A stretch of 64,000 bases of DNA from Bombella saccharophila (GCF_026385475.1 NZ_JANIDW010000001.1:496001-560000), one strand, 5' to 3'; positions 35,912 to 46,492 are shown, numbered from the stretch's first letter. Notes: generated by a model not told the origin, from the letters alone. Numbers and translations: made by a program.

Positions 35912-36379
35912 TTAAGAGGCTATCGTGGCATCCAACCAGCCTTGCAACATGTAGGCTGCGGCCATTTTATCGACCACGTCTCCGCGTTTTTTACGGCTCA
36001 TATCGGCTTCTTGAATCAAAAAGCGATTTACAGCACTGGAGGAGAGCCGCTCATCCCATAAGCAAGCAGGTATATTAAGACGCTCGCTTAAATCTTTTGC
36101 CCAATCATGAGCAGCACGAGCAGCAGGGCCGAAGCTGCCATCAAGGGAGAGGGGAAGGCCGACAACGATTCCCCCTATTGCATGCTGGGTGCATAATTCC
36201 TGAAAGATTGGCAGCATCTGTTTAAGTTTTTTTCGCATCACAATGGTAAGGGGTGAAGCCAGCATGAGCGATGTATCAGACAGGGCAAGGCCTATCTGCT
36301 TACTGCCAGGGTCTATCCCCAGAACAGAATGTGAAGGTTGAAGCTGATTACGTAGCTCCTGTGGATTGAATAGTGTCAT
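35912..36379 (-). CDS. ruvX: Putative pre-16S rRNA nuclease / Holliday junction resolvase-like YqgF
   Basis: A 155-residue RNase-H-fold nuclease of the YqgF/RuvX family, which finishes 16S rRNA 5' ends. SVLGIDPGSKQIGLALSD carries the first catalytic Asp, GGIVVGLPLSLDG follows, WDERLSSSAVNRFL holds the second acidic residue, and KKRGDVVDKMAAAYMLQGWL the third. It is divergent from gatC, 68 bp away. Confidence 0.92.
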   Translation of the reverse strand: MTLFNPQELRNQLQPSHSVLGIDPGSKQIGLALSDTSLMLASPLTIVMRKKLKQMLPIFQELCTQHAIGGIVVGLPLSLDGSFGPAARAAHDWAKDLSERLNIPACLWDERLSSSAVNRFLIQEADMSRKKRGDVVDKMAAAYMLQGWLDATIAS

Positions 36380-36447
36380 AGCAAGAGGGTATGATCCTTT
36401 CTAAAGCTGTGAAGCTAACGTAACGCTTTTTGTGAACAGGACTATAC

Positions 36448-36735
36448 ATGTCGCTTGACGTGAAAACAGTGGCAAAAATGGCCAGACTGGCAAGAATTGG
36501 TCTTTCTGAGGAGGAGCTACAGGCTCATCAGAAAGAAATGCAGGGAATTATCGGCTGGGTCGATCATCTCAATGAGGTTGATATTACAGATGTCCCCCCG
36601 ATGGTCGGCACGGGTTTGGCCCAGCCACGCTTGCGTGATGACAAAGTAACGGATGGAAATTGCCCAGAAGCCGTCCTCTCCAACGCACCGGAGCGTGAAG
36701 GTCCCTTTTATACCGTGCCGAAGGTGGTGGAATAA
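36448..36735 (+). CDS. gatC: Aspartyl/glutamyl-tRNA amidotransferase subunit C
   Basis: A 95-residue GatC, the small belt subunit wrapping GatA and Gat[40 protein letters not shown] and the closing [13 protein letters not shown] are diagnostic. First gene of gatCAB; its stop overlaps the gatA start (TAATG). Confidence 0.95.
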   Translation: MSLDVKTVAKMARLARIGLSEEELQAHQKEMQGIIGWVDHLNEVDITDVPPMVGTGLAQPRLRDDKVTDGNCPEAVLSNAPEREGPFYTVPKVVE

Positions 36736-38222
36736 TGAGCAGCCTGTTTGATTACACATTAGCATCCGCACGGGATGCTTTGCGCGCCCGCAAGATTTCC
36801 GCTGTGGAATTGGTCGATGCCCATATTGAGGCTATTGAACGCCTTGATGATGGGTTAAATAGCTTCATCACTCGTACGCCAGAGCAAGCGCGCCTTGCCG
36901 CGAAGGAGGCAGATGCTGCTTTAGCAAAAGGGGAAGGGGGGCCTTTATGTGGCCTGCCAATCGGCTTGAAAGACCTTTTTGCCACCAAGGATGTTCGCAC
37001 AACGGCTGCGAGTAAAATCCTTGATAATTTCGTCCCCCCTTATGAGAGCACGGTGACAGCTAACCTCAAGCAGGATGGAGCTATCTCTCTTGGTAAGCTG
37101 AATCTTGATGAGTTCGCTATGGGGTCCACCAACCTAACCTCCGCTTTTGGCGGGGTGATGAATCCATGGCAACGGCGTGGCTCCACAGCGAAGTTAGTGC
37201 CCGGTGGGTCCTCTGGTGGTTCTGCCGCAGCAGTGGCGGCGGGGTTGGTTCTTGGGGCTACTGGGACGGATACGGGCGGTTCCATCCGCCAGCCTGCGGC
37301 TTTTTGCGGTATTGCAGGGGTTAAGCCGACTTATGGGCGTTGTTCCCGCTTTGGGACCATCGCCTTTGCAAGCTCTTTAGACCAAGCGGGCCCGATGGCG
37401 CGTAACCTGCAAGATTGCGCTATTTTGTTGGAATCTATGGCAGGGTTCGACCCAAAAGATTCTACAAGTGTGGATAAACCCGTCCCACATTATGAGGCGG
37501 CCTTGGGGCGAGGCGTGAAGGGCCTAAAGGTGGGGATTCCGAAAGAATATCGGATTGATGGCCTCCCAGCTGAGATTGCCGCTGTTTGGGACCAAGGGAT
37601 TGCCTGGCTTAAAGAGGCAGGGGCCGAGATTGTCGATATGTCTCTGCCACATACACAATATGGCCTCCCAGCTTATTATATTGCAGCTTTGGCGGAGGCA
37701 TCCTCCAACCTTGCGCGGTATGATGGTGTGCGTTTTGGTGAGCGCGTAACGGGGGCATCACTGGATGCTCTTTATGAAGCAACGCGTGCAGCGGGCTTTG
37801 GTGAGGAAGTAAAACGCCGTATCCTGCTGGGTACTTATGTGCTGTCCTCCGGCTATTATGATGCGTATTATCTGCGCGCGCAAAAGGTTCGTACCTTGTT
37901 ACAGCGGGACTTCTTGCAGGCTTACGAAAAGGTAGATGTCATCCTCGCCCCAACGGCACCTTCTGGGGCTTTTGCATGGGATGAAAAACCAACTGACCCC
38001 GTGCAGATGTACCTTAATGACGTCTTTACCGTGCCTGCTAGCATGGCCGGTGTGCCTGCTTTGTCCGTACCTGTAGGGTTGGATAGCCACGGCGTGCCAC
38101 TTGGCTTGCAGTTAATTGGTCGCTTCTTTGATGAAGAAACACTCTTAGCCGCGGGCTCCGTTTTGGAGAAAGCAGCGTCCTTTACCCATCGTCCTACTAT
38201 CCATGCAGGGGTATCAGCATGA
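36735..38222 (+). CDS. gatA: Aspartyl/glutamyl-tRNA amidotransferase subunit A
   Basis: A 495-residue amidase that frees ammonia from glutamine for correcting Glu-tRNA(Gln) or Asp-tRNA(Asn). The catalytic triad is present: Lys79 in LPIGLKDLF, Ser159 in [14 protein letters not shown], Ser183 in [12 protein letters not shown]. Length and motif spacing are normal. Overlaps gatC by one base and gatB by four (ATGA), so the three subunits are translationally coupled. Confidence 0.96.
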   Translation: MSSLFDYTLASARDALRARKISAVELVDAHIEAIERLDDGLNSFITRTPEQARLAAKEADAALAKGEGGPLCGLPIGLKDLFATKDVRTTAASKILDNFVPPYESTVTANLKQDGAISLGKLNLDEFAMGSTNLTSAFGGVMNPWQRRGSTAKLVPGGSSGGSAAAVAAGLVLGATGTDTGGSIRQPAAFCGIAGVKPTYGRCSRFGTIAFASSLDQAGPMARNLQDCAILLESMAGFDPKDSTSVDKPVPHYEAALGRGVKGLKVGIPKEYRIDGLPAEIAAVWDQGIAWLKEAGAEIVDMSLPHTQYGLPAYYIAALAEASSNLARYDGVRFGERVTGASLDALYEATRAAGFGEEVKRRILLGTYVLSSGYYDAYYLRAQKVRTLLQRDFLQAYEKVDVILAPTAPSGAFAWDEKPTDPVQMYLNDVFTVPASMAGVPALSVPVGLDSHGVPLGLQLIGRFFDEETLLAAGSVLEKAASFTHRPTIHAGVSA

Positions 38223-39679
38223 GCGCGTATCGAATCACTGGTGAAACTGGCGCATGGGAAGTGGTCATCGGGTTGGAAGTCCACGCCCAGATTGTAAGCC
38301 AAGCGAAGCTATTTTCTGGGGCCTCTGCCTCCTATGGCGGGGAGCCTAACAGCCATGTTAGCCTGATTGATGCAGGCTTCCCTGGTATGCTGCCTGTCTT
38401 GAACCGTGAGTGCGTAGCCCAAGCGGTACGGACAGGGCTTGGCTTGCGAGCGCAGATTAATCTTTTCAGTCGCTTTGACCGGAAGAATTACTTCTATGCG
38501 GATTTGCCGACAGGCTATCAAATTAGCCAGTTTGAGCATCCAATCGTGGGGAAGGGCACTGTCGAGATCGAGCTAGCCGATGGTGAAACCCGGCATATCG
38601 GCGTGACCCGGATGCATATGGAGCAAGATGCCGGGAAGTCCATTCACGACCAAGACCCGACACGCTCTTTCATCGACCTCAATCGCGCTGGTGTGGCGTT
38701 GATGGAGATTGTGAGTGAGCCCGATATTCGCTCCCCAGAAGAAGCCGGGGCGTATATCCGCAAATTACGGCAGATTCTGCGTTATTTGGGGACATGCGAT
38801 GGCAATATGGAGGAAGGCTCCATGCGTGCGGATGTCAATGTCTCTGTCCGGCGTGAAGGGGAAGAGGGCTATCGTACGCGCTGCGAGATTAAGAATGTGA
38901 ACTCCGTACGCTTTGTCATGCAGGCGATTGAAGTTGAAGCGCAGCGTCAGGTTGATGTGTGGGAATCTGGTGGGGAAATTGACCAAGAGACCCGCCTTTT
39001 TGACCATGTAAAGGGCGAGACGCGCTCTCTGCGGACCAAGGAAGATGCGCATGATTACCGCTACTTCCCAGAGCCGGACCTCCTGCCTTTGGTGCTAGAG
39101 CAATCTTGGGTGGATGAGCTGAAGGCGGCTCTGCCAGAATTGCCAGAGGATAAGCGCGCACGGTTGGAGAAAGAATACGGCGTCTCTCGCTATGAATCGG
39201 GCGTTCTGACGGCTGAACAATCTGTAGCGGACTTTTACGAGACAGTGGCACGCGGGGCAGATGCACGCTTGGCGACAAACTGGATTTTGGGTGATTTCTT
39301 CGCAGCATTGAATCGAACAGGCCGGACGATTGAGAATAGCCCGGTCTCTGCTGAATCATTGCGTGAGCTTCTTGCCTTGATAAGTGATTCCACCATTAAC
39401 GGGAAAATCGCAAAAGAGGTTCTCGAAGATATGGTGGAGACAGGTGATAAACCTTCCGCCATTGTGGACCGTAAGGGCCTCCGCCAAGTGACGGATACAG
39501 GCGCGATTGAAGCGGCAATTAGCGAGATTTTAGCAGCGAATGCGGATAAAGTTGCTGAATATAAGAGCGGCAAAGATAAGCTCTTTGGCTTCTTTGTTGG
39601 GCAAACGATGAAAGCCATGAAAGGTAAAGCCAACCCGGCCATGGTTAATGAGTTGCTGAAGAAACTTTTAGCCTCATAA
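38219..39679 (+). CDS. gatB: Aspartyl/glutamyl-tRNA amidotransferase subunit B
   Basis: A 486-residue GatB, the kinase and tRNA-binding subunit that activates mischarged tRNA with ATP. Signatures: [48 protein letters not shown]-type region, [20 protein letters not shown], and [13 protein letters not shown]; the C-terminal helical YqeY-like tail ends [15 protein letters not shown]. It lies 92 bp before tRNA-Ser(GCT). Confidence 0.96.
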   Translation: MSAYRITGETGAWEVVIGLEVHAQIVSQAKLFSGASASYGGEPNSHVSLIDAGFPGMLPVLNRECVAQAVRTGLGLRAQINLFSRFDRKNYFYADLPTGYQISQFEHPIVGKGTVEIELADGETRHIGVTRMHMEQDAGKSIHDQDPTRSFIDLNRAGVALMEIVSEPDIRSPEEAGAYIRKLRQILRYLGTCDGNMEEGSMRADVNVSVRREGEEGYRTRCEIKNVNSVRFVMQAIEVEAQRQVDVWESGGEIDQETRLFDHVKGETRSLRTKEDAHDYRYFPEPDLLPLVLEQSWVDELKAALPELPEDKRARLEKEYGVSRYESGVLTAEQSVADFYETVARGADARLATNWILGDFFAALNRTGRTIENSPVSAESLRELLALISDSTINGKIAKEVLEDMVETGDKPSAIVDRKGLRQVTDTGAIEAAISEILAANADKVAEYKSGKDKLFGFFVGQTMKAMKGKANPAMVNELLKKLLAS

Positions 39680-39771
39680 AATCGTAAAAAGAATGGTGTA
39701 GGGGGCTTTACGTCACGCGCGTTTCCCCCTACAAAACGTCCTGCAAACGCCGTGTAAAAACCGTTTATAGC

Positions 39772-39864
39772 GGAGGGGTGGCCGAGAGGCTGAAGGCGGC
39801 GGTTTGCTAAACCGTTATACGGGTAACTCCCGTATCGTGGGTTCGAATCCCATCCCCTCCGCCA
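39772..39864 (+). tRNA. tRNA-Ser(GCT)
   Basis: A class II tRNA of 93 nt: acceptor GGAGGGG/CCCCTCC, D-arm GCCGAGAGGCTGAAGGC, anticodon loop TTGCTAA (GCT, codons AGC/AGT), long variable arm (TACGGGTAACTCCCGTA) and T-arm GGGTTCGAATCCC, CCA encoded. It is the insertion site of island 2. Confidence 0.95.
39848..39864 (+). repeat. attL of island 2 (17-bp direct repeat, left copy)
   Basis: TCCCATCCCCTCCGCCA, the 3' end of tRNA-Ser(GCT), repeated exactly at 49086-49102. Confidence 0.8.
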
Positions 39865-39958
39865 AGATCCTTTTCCCCGGGAAACTGCCGTTTTTGAGGT
39901 TTTTCTTTTTCCTTGTGTCTCGTGCACGTGTTACGTGTTGACCATGGGAAAAGATACA

Positions 39959-41357
39959 ATGCCCAATTTTATCATACGACGTCGTGACGGCTATTATTTC
40001 CGGGCACGACTCTCGCCGCGTTTACAGAGCGTTTCGGGCAGGAAGTCGTTCTCTCCCTCCAGACGACCGATTATCATCAGGCCCGCAACCGGATGTCTCA
40101 TGTGCTCAAAACCTTCCGGGATTATCTGGATCGGGGGCTTCTGACCGACCGCAAGGCGCTCCTTGAAACGCTCCGGAAGACTGTCTCCAAGGGAAGCACC
40201 CCTGATGACACTTACGCAGCGGAACGGGAGGCCGGTTGATGTTCCTGTATGGCCAGTCGAAATTCCAGGCGCTTTATAAGGCCAATGCCGAACAGGCCAA
40301 GCACTTGGCGGCTCTTCGCTCTTTCTTGAAGATAGGCGAACTGCCCAAGTCTGCCACGGTGCCGAAGTCAGACAATCATGAGGATGCCCTACGCTGGTTA
40401 CTGGAAGGCCGTGGCAGGCTTATCTGGATGAATTCTGGCAGGATAATCCCGGTTATGCGGCCAAGAGCGTCTCAGGCATGAAAACCACCTTTTCCTATCT
40501 TGAACGGGTATGGAAGAGGAAGCCGCTTGGCAGTCTGGTCAAGCGTGACCTTGTCGATGTGGCCGATTTCCTGCGCGACTTTGTCAGTGAGCGTCACCAG
40601 CGCCCTTTGAGCTACAAGGCGATCCAGCGCCAGCTTGGCGAGGTCAGGAGCTTCCTGCGCTGGGCGATTGGCAAGGATTACCTGTGAAGGATGACGGTTT
40701 TGAACTGGTCCGTTCCCGCAAGCCAACCATGGAAGAAAAGAATGCCCAGGACAGGCGACGTTCCTTTACCCATGCCGAATTGAAGCGCTTTTTCCAGTCG
40801 GATGCTTTTGCCGCGACGGGACAGGATGATGGCTGGTGGCTTGCGGTCCTGTGCGCCATGACAGGGGCGCGGGGTGGAGAGCTTATGGAAGCGCCCTCCG
40901 AATTGGTCATGATTGGGGACATTCCCTGCATTGACCTCCGGTCCGGAAGGCGGGCATAAAAACCAAGAATGCCTTTCGCCTGGTTTCGGTGATTGACGAA
41001 CTGAAAGAGCTTGGCTTTCTTGACTATGCGGCTCGTCAGAAGCGATTGGACCGTCCTCTCATCTATGGTGAAGGACCCTCAGGCCGACTGCGTTCCGAGC
41101 AGGCCAGCATGACCCGGTTGAACCGGCTGATCCGTACGGTTTTCCCCGATGATCTGGACCTCATGGGATATTCCTTCCGGCATCATTTCCGGCAGATGCT
41201 GTCTGCCTCCAATATTGGACTGGAACTATCCAACAAGGTTTTTGGTCATCGTGGTGGGAAAACCTATGAGCGTTATGGAAAGGGCCTGTCGGAAGCTGAA
41301 GCGCAGGTTTTTGTGGAGAAGGTTCATTTTCCTTTTTCGTTGGCCTTTCTTTTATAA
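39959..41357 (+). pseudogene. Island 2 integrase, broken by frameshifts and stops
   Basis: Pieces of a DUF6538-type tyrosine recombinase can be followed through different frames: MPNFIIRRRDGYYFRARLSP (39959), QARNRMSHVLKTF-like text after a shift, ALYKANAEQAKHLAALRSFL (40236), SYLERVWKRKPLGSLVKRDL (40478), RRSFTHAELKRFFQSD with AMTGARGGELMEA (40684), and MGYSFRHHFRQMLSAS with FGHRGGKTYERYG (40989). The last holds the His-x-x-Arg, His and Tyr of the active site. At least four frame breaks separate the pieces, so it is not functional. Confidence 0.85.
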
Positions 41358-41401
41358 TGGGAACTGTCTTTCAAGGGGAAGGCCTCAGTAAAATGAGCAT
41401 G

Positions 41402-42091
41402 GGTGTTGGGGCCGCCCTGCCGAAATAACCGCTGATTTCTCAAAGGGATGTTGCATGTTCTGCGGACGGGTTGTCCCTGGCGGGACAGGCATGAACGCCA
41501 CGGCATATGGAACTCCGTTTATGTCAGATTTCACCATCGGGCTGAACGGGGCGTGAGGGATGCTTTGCTTCAGACTCTTATAGATCTGGGACTGAATGAT
41601 GGCTGGCAGCATATGATTGATGGTATCATCGTCCGTACTCAATCACAGGCCACGGGTGCAAAAGGGGGCTCATTGAAGAAAAGGTTTTAGTCGATCACGC
41701 GGCGGCTTTACGAGCAAAAGTCGCGCCCGATGCGACAATCAGGGATGCCCTTTCGGTTTTGTCCTCATCAGGAGGTCAGGTTTCAGCTTATAAAGCTACA
41801 GATGCCTTGCTGGTGTTGCCGGTTTTAAACTCCGGGCCATGCTGGCTGAACGAGGCTATGACGGCGACAGTTTTCGCCAGGATCTGTTTCTAGGTGGTAT
41901 CCTGCCGTCCATTCCATCACGCAAAAGCCGAAGTGTACCGTAGAAAACAGACTGGCAGTGCTACTAAGGGCGCAGCTGCATCGAGTGGATGTTCAACCAT
42001 CTCAAGCGGAGGCAGCGCATTGCAAATCGCTACGACAAGACAGCTTTGTCCTTCATGAGCTTTTTCAAGTTCGCCGCCGCAAAACTCTGAC
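41402..42091 (+). pseudogene. IS5-family transposase remnant, left of the GTPase pair
   Basis: FLKGMLHVLRTGCPWRDRHE, GIWNSVYVRFHHRAERGVRD and LLQTLIDLGLNDGWQHMIDG mark an IS5-family (IS4-Orf1 type) transposase. The rest is visible only in scattered frames (RSRGGFTSK at about 41705; ESFFKFAAAKL-like text near 42060). Several frameshifts and stops; inactive. The reading direction is towards the GTPase genes. Confidence 0.8.
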
Positions 42092-42204
42092 TTAACTCTT
42101 TGTCAAAATAACCTAAGCATTTCGGTCACTGTCAATCCCGTGGCTGTTTATCTTAAGATCAATTTGGTCCTTAAATACGATGATTGAGCTTGCGTAATAC
42201 TTAA

Positions 42205-43992
42205 CTACGGGGTAGGCAATTGTCTCACATTAATTAGCTTGATCAGTTCTTCAATACGTCGCTTCAGATTTTGGAAATCCACAGCTCCAGACTTTCGTTC
42301 ATTGCGCTTTCCGACAAGATCTTCAACGGTTTTATCTATGGCAAGTAACTCAGAATCGTAAAACTCTTTGGAAAACAATTCGAATTGCTCCCAAAATAAA
42401 GCCTGAACTGACAAGGCAGAATCCCGATAAGCGGAACGAACGCCGTCGCGCGCGTTGCGGAGTTGTAGATAGTGCTGTTCCTGCTGACGGTCTTCAGCGA
42501 TCTGTGCGAAGACTGACAAGACACCGCCAATTGCGGAAACGCACCGACCGGCATTTCCGATTGCCCGGGCTACATTGACGGCCCCCCAAGGTCGGAATTT
42601 TACGCCAAAAAATCTCCCGACGTTGTAGACAACCTTATGCGCGTCACTTCCCCGAGCCGCCGTGGCACTGAACGCGGAAACTCCCTCAGCAGTAGATCCC
42701 GTGGCCCATCGAGCTGTCCAGTTCCCGATGTCCTTTGCAACGCTTCCGATCTTCTTGGCTTTGACGGGCCAATCGGCAAGAACTTCTACTTTTGAAGGCG
42801 AGTTCCATGCCAGGGATGCGAAGTCGCCGAGATAAGCGTCCCTAGGTGCTTCGCCTTCAACCTGTCCAGTCAGTTCACGCGCGAGTACGCCATCACGGAG
42901 GGCTTCCAACTGATGGCGCAACTCGCTGAATTCTGTCTCGATGCATAAACGAGCCTCTTCAGAAAGCGCCTCACTGCGAGCATTGGCATTGGCCTGGGCA
43001 CGGGTATGAAGTGCTTCGACGTCTTTCTCGGTTTTGCCTGGCTCGATCGACTCTGCAACCTCGTCGCCATAACTCCCGATATCGACGACAGCTCTTGCGA
43101 TGACACCATTCATCGTTGCGCGCAAACGACCTCGCGATGCGAGAAAAATGCTTCGCTTGCGATGAAGGAGTTCGAGCGCGGCACGCTCTTGAGGAAAATC
43201 CGTTGATAGTAGCGCAGACGCTTGTTCTGCAATGCCACGCATCGTGAAGAGCGGCGCCGACAAGCGACCTGTCAAACCACGCTCTGCTATAAATCCGTTG
43301 AGAGCGTCCATAAGCGTTCCGATGTTGGCAAGCTTGAGGAGGTCTATGCGATCCTCTTCGTCAGCGGTTTGTGCTTCAATCCATGACTGGGCGTCGACGA
43401 AGACACCACGGAAATCCTCAAGGACGAGCGGTGCCGTGACCTTCTCAATGTCGCCTTGCTTCGTCTCAGGCGAGCCTGGATCTTGGCCCATCTTGTTTAC
43501 AACAAGGAGCATCCGGCGCGCGTGCTGACGCCCGAACGCAAGCTCTCGAAAGTGGCGCCCGATCGTATCGTCAAATAGCTCGTTCGTAACAACGAACACG
43601 ATGAGATCGGCGCGATCGATTATTGCGTAGGTCTTCTCGTCGTGGTCGGGCCGTCCCGCATGTACGCCCGGCGTATCGAGGAGCCGAACCCCCTCCCAGT
43701 CGTAAGCTGTAACCGAGTCGGTGCAGACGTTAGCGTCGATCACGATGTCCTCGCGGCCCGTGAGGACACGAAGGATTGTTGACTTTCCCGCATTATACTG
43801 CCCGACGAAGGCTATGGTAAGAGGGGGGACGCGCTCGAACGAACCCCCAGTGATCCGTACCTCATCCACCTCGCGCTCGAGAGCTCTGACCTTTAGATCC
43901 TCTGAACGCGCGGTAGCCGCGCGCAGATCACTCTGAACTTTCTGGGTCGCCGAGAGAATTTCGCCAAATTCGAAAGAAGCTTTATCAGACAT
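42205..43992 (-). CDS. Dynamin-like GTPase, downstream member of a pair
   Basis: A 595-residue protein. A short helical lead (to about residue 55) precedes a dynamin/GBP-like GTPase domain: P-loop IAFVGQYNAGKSTILRVLTG (Lys70), switch I threonine in DANVCTDSVTAYDW, G3 VRLLDTPGVHAG, G4 LLVVNKMGQDPG. A long helical region follows, with a Gly/Ala-rich hydrophobic patch around residues 490-520 (AIGNAGRCVSAIGGVLSVFA) that could be a membrane paddle. The ATG at 43992 has GGAGAGG upstream; it overlaps the end of the preceding gene by 8 nt. Similar paired bacterial dynamins act in heterotypic complexes on membranes. Apparently intact, in contrast to its surroundings. Confidence 0.78.
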   Translation of the reverse strand: MSDKASFEFGEILSATQKVQSDLRAATARSEDLKVRALEREVDEVRITGGSFERVPPLTIAFVGQYNAGKSTILRVLTGREDIVIDANVCTDSVTAYDWEGVRLLDTPGVHAGRPDHDEKTYAIIDRADLIVFVVTNELFDDTIGRHFRELAFGRQHARRMLLVVNKMGQDPGSPETKQGDIEKVTAPLVLEDFRGVFVDAQSWIEAQTADEEDRIDLLKLANIGTLMDALNGFIAERGLTGRLSAPLFTMRGIAEQASALLSTDFPQERAALELLHRKRSIFLASRGRLRATMNGVIARAVVDIGSYGDEVAESIEPGKTEKDVEALHTRAQANANARSEALSEEARLCIETEFSELRHQLEALRDGVLARELTGQVEGEAPRDAYLGDFASLAWNSPSKVEVLADWPVKAKKIGSVAKDIGNWTARWATGSTAEGVSAFSATAARGSDAHKVVYNVGRFFGVKFRPWGAVNVARAIGNAGRCVSAIGGVLSVFAQIAEDRQQEQHYLQLRNARDGVRSAYRDSALSVQALFWEQFELFSKEFYDSELLAIDKTVEDLVGKRNERKSGAVDFQNLKRRIEELIKLINVRQLPTP

Positions 43993-46165
43993 GTGCGCGG
44001 TCCTCTCCAATCACCTTAATGCGTACGTCCACGAGACGGCTGGCAAGGGAAATATTACTACCACGTTTTCCGATAGCTCGCCCTACTTCTTTCTGTGGGA
44101 CACGAACTAGAGCCGATCGGGCCGAGATTGATACATTCGTGGGTAAGACATTGGCAGGCCGCAGGGCAGCAGCTATCTTCTGAGCGACAGGAACCTCTGG
44201 AATCTCATCAACCCACTCGTTGATCGCGCGACCCACTTCTTTGCAGAATGCTGCGTTTTCGATATTCCCCCTCCAAAGGAACTTGATGCGAACGCCAGGA
44301 TCACGAACTACACGGGCTATTAGAGCTTCTTCCACGGGCATGTGAATGAATTGCCCCGTGCGGACAAGAAGGCGGCGATTGAGCCCCTCAACAATGGTAG
44401 CTACCTGACGGGCCCCATCATCCAGGGATCGAGAAATCCTGCCCATGCCAGTATAGAACTGCCGTGTATCCTTACGAATCGCGCGGACCAATCGGCTTGT
44501 CACACTGTCATAGAACCATTTCTTCAAGCTGCTAGCGACTTCACGCTCAAGGTTATCGATATTTTTGCGAAGATCGGAGGTCACCTTTGCCTTCTGACCT
44601 TGAAGTTTCTTCTCGCGATCGTTAAAAAACCACGATAGCCCTAGAGGGATCACACTAATGACACCAGCGGTCAGCCCAATTGGGTTCCAAAAGTTCGCGG
44701 CGCCAAAGTACCCCGCTACAGCGGAAACGCTGGCCATGGCCCCCCCTGCGGCAGAGAGCCAATGCAGGGATCGCTTCACATCCCACGGATCAAATTGTGA
44801 TGGGTTGGCGGTGTCGAACTCTCCTATCACTTTCGACTTTACTGACATTTCTCGTGAAAACTCATCGAGGCAAGCGCGAAGTTCATCAAGGATAACCGTC
44901 TGCTGACGTTTGAGCCAGCCCTGGATGTCGAGCGCTACCACCTTTTGATTCCAGCGTTCACCGACATCCTTTCGTTCGATATTTTCGTCAATGAACGCAG
45001 ACAGCGATGCGCGGAGCGGCTGCACGAGCTGGCTCGCTTCCGTCTCTACACGGGTCTTTGTTGCCCGGATGAAGCCATTAAGCCAGGCGTCAAGCTCTTC
45101 GAATTTATCTTTAAGGTGATGGGCCACTTGCCTCACAGTTTTTGCTTGCTTACCAAGCTCCTCTTGGAGATCAAGCAACGAAATTTGGGTACCATCTATG
45201 ATGGTCTGCAATCGACGGACAATACCTCGTTGGGAAACTTCTACCTCAAGTGCGTGAAGGAGTTTTCCAAGACGAGAGTAATCCGCAAGAAGTTCCGCAT
45301 CTTCTTTATACTCGGGACGAGTAGAAAAATATGCTGCCTGTGCATGGATCGGGTATATCTCCACATTGCTCATGCCAAGATAATCACGGGCAAGCTCGCA
45401 GATGCGGTCGAAATGTCCACGGATCTCGTTTTCGTTAAATATGCTTCGTGGATCTTTCAGAAACCGACGCATATTTACTGATTTTTCGAGATCTCGCTTG
45501 ATATTCAATACGAAAATTATCGGTTTGTTCTGCTGGCGCAACTCCCTCATACCTTTGAACGATTCCTCCTGAACCCCGTCGGAGCTGACAAGAAACAATA
45601 CGACGTCGGTCTCGTCGATTACCGATATTGCCTGCGCGCGATCCTCTTCACCCTCGTACGCCCCGATACCAGGGGTATCAATGATGCGGAGGGAGTTCCA
45701 GACGTACTCGCGCACGTCGCGAGTTGTACGCTGGGCACCCTTACCAATAGTGGTACCATCGCCGCCAGTAAGCGTCTCACGGATCGTGCTTTTGCCTGCC
45801 ATCGTTCGGCCGAAGAGCGTGATCGTAAAACGATTGAGGACACTCTTCTTGGTATGGAGAGCAGTCCTTGTTGCACAGAGAGAGTCCACTAGCGTCGTCT
45901 CAAGCTTTGCGTCGAGTTCCTGAAGTCGTGTTCTGGCGTCTTCAATGGCTGCGCCATCAGTCGGGACACGACGCGCAATAGCTGCCATTGATGCCTTCAG
46001 TTTCCGCCCAACCTGCTCGGCATCGTGGAGGGCACTAACGGCGACTTTAAATTCCTCTCGGGCGACATGTGCGCACTGCCTGAGTGCTCGGTGATATGCG
46101 TCGCTGTGTCTATTATCTTGATGAGATGATATGATATTGTTTCGACCTTTTTGTGAGTTACCCAT
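43985..46165 (-). CDS. Dynamin-like GTPase with C-terminal NusA-like KH motif
   Basis: A 726-residue protein, first of the pair. After about 105 helical residues comes a GTPase domain: P-loop ITLFGRTMAGKSTIRETLTG (Lys125), switch threonine in GKGAQRTTRDVREY, G3 LRIIDTPGIGAYEG, and IIFVLNIKRDLEK at the G4 place (NxKRD instead of NKxD). Long coiled helices follow, then a hydrophobic double segment (residues about 465-510: GAMASVSAVAGYFG, IGLTAGVISVIPLGLSWFF) resembling a membrane hairpin. The last 45 residues contain VPQKEVGRAIGKRGSNISLA, with the GKRG loop at 699-702, a close match to NusA KH domains and thus a likely RNA-binding end. ATG 46165 is preferred over an upstream TTG. Confidence 0.78.
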   Translation of the reverse strand: MGNSQKGRNNIISSHQDNRHSDAYHRALRQCAHVAREEFKVAVSALHDAEQVGRKLKASMAAIARRVPTDGAAIEDARTRLQELDAKLETTLVDSLCATRTALHTKKSVLNRFTITLFGRTMAGKSTIRETLTGGDGTTIGKGAQRTTRDVREYVWNSLRIIDTPGIGAYEGEEDRAQAISVIDETDVVLFLVSSDGVQEESFKGMRELRQQNKPIIFVLNIKRDLEKSVNMRRFLKDPRSIFNENEIRGHFDRICELARDYLGMSNVEIYPIHAQAAYFSTRPEYKEDAELLADYSRLGKLLHALEVEVSQRGIVRRLQTIIDGTQISLLDLQEELGKQAKTVRQVAHHLKDKFEELDAWLNGFIRATKTRVETEASQLVQPLRASLSAFIDENIERKDVGERWNQKVVALDIQGWLKRQQTVILDELRACLDEFSREMSVKSKVIGEFDTANPSQFDPWDVKRSLHWLSAAGGAMASVSAVAGYFGAANFWNPIGLTAGVISVIPLGLSWFFNDREKKLQGQKAKVTSDLRKNIDNLEREVASSLKKWFYDSVTSRLVRAIRKDTRQFYTGMGRISRSLDDGARQVATIVEGLNRRLLVRTGQFIHMPVEEALIARVVRDPGVRIKFLWRGNIENAAFCKEVGRAINEWVDEIPEVPVAQKIAAALRPANVLPTNVSISARSALVRVPQKEVGRAIGKRGSNISLASRLVDVRIKVIGEDRAHV

Positions 46166-46214
46166 GACGTATCGCCTCAACCCTATAGATTGCTCCGGGA
46201 TTTGCGGAGACTGG

Positions 46215-46390
46215 TTTGCATAAATTATGTCCCATCAGGGACAATCCGTCCGTAGAACATGTAACATACCCCTAAGAAATCGGCGATTGTCTTCAGCGGG
46301 TGCGTCCAATACGCGCGTTCAGGTGGAAGAAGCGGGTCAATCATCGCTCATTCCTGATCTGTCAGATCACCTCATGCCATCTCCGCTCCA
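46215..46390 (-). pseudogene. IS5-family transposase remnant, right of the GTPase pair
   Basis: On the minus strand, pieces LTDQE, IDPLLPPERAYWTHPLK and, after a shift, NRRFLRGMLHVLRTDCP match the start of the same kind of transposase as the left remnant (NR-stop-FLKGMLHVLRTGCP). The copy stops after about 60 codons, next to the start of the GTPase genes. The two remnants are inverted relative to each other. Confidence 0.75.
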
Positions 46391-46467
46391 CCTTATCGTC
46401 TGCGTTGAAGCAACCACTGAAGCAGAACTCAGACAGATTGTATAAATCTTTTGTCAATGCAGCCTAA

Positions 46468-46492
46468 GGGCGCATCCATGCTGGATGCGCCC
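46468..46492. other. Perfect hairpin, candidate origin of transfer
   Basis: An 11-bp perfect inverted repeat (GGGCGCATCCA - TGC - TGGATGCGCCC) followed within six bases by CAATCCTGTC. MOBP-type relaxases nick within a YATCCTG|Y consensus next to such a repeat. It lies about 290 bp before the MobC/relaxase remnants. The match to the nick consensus is partial. Confidence 0.4.
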
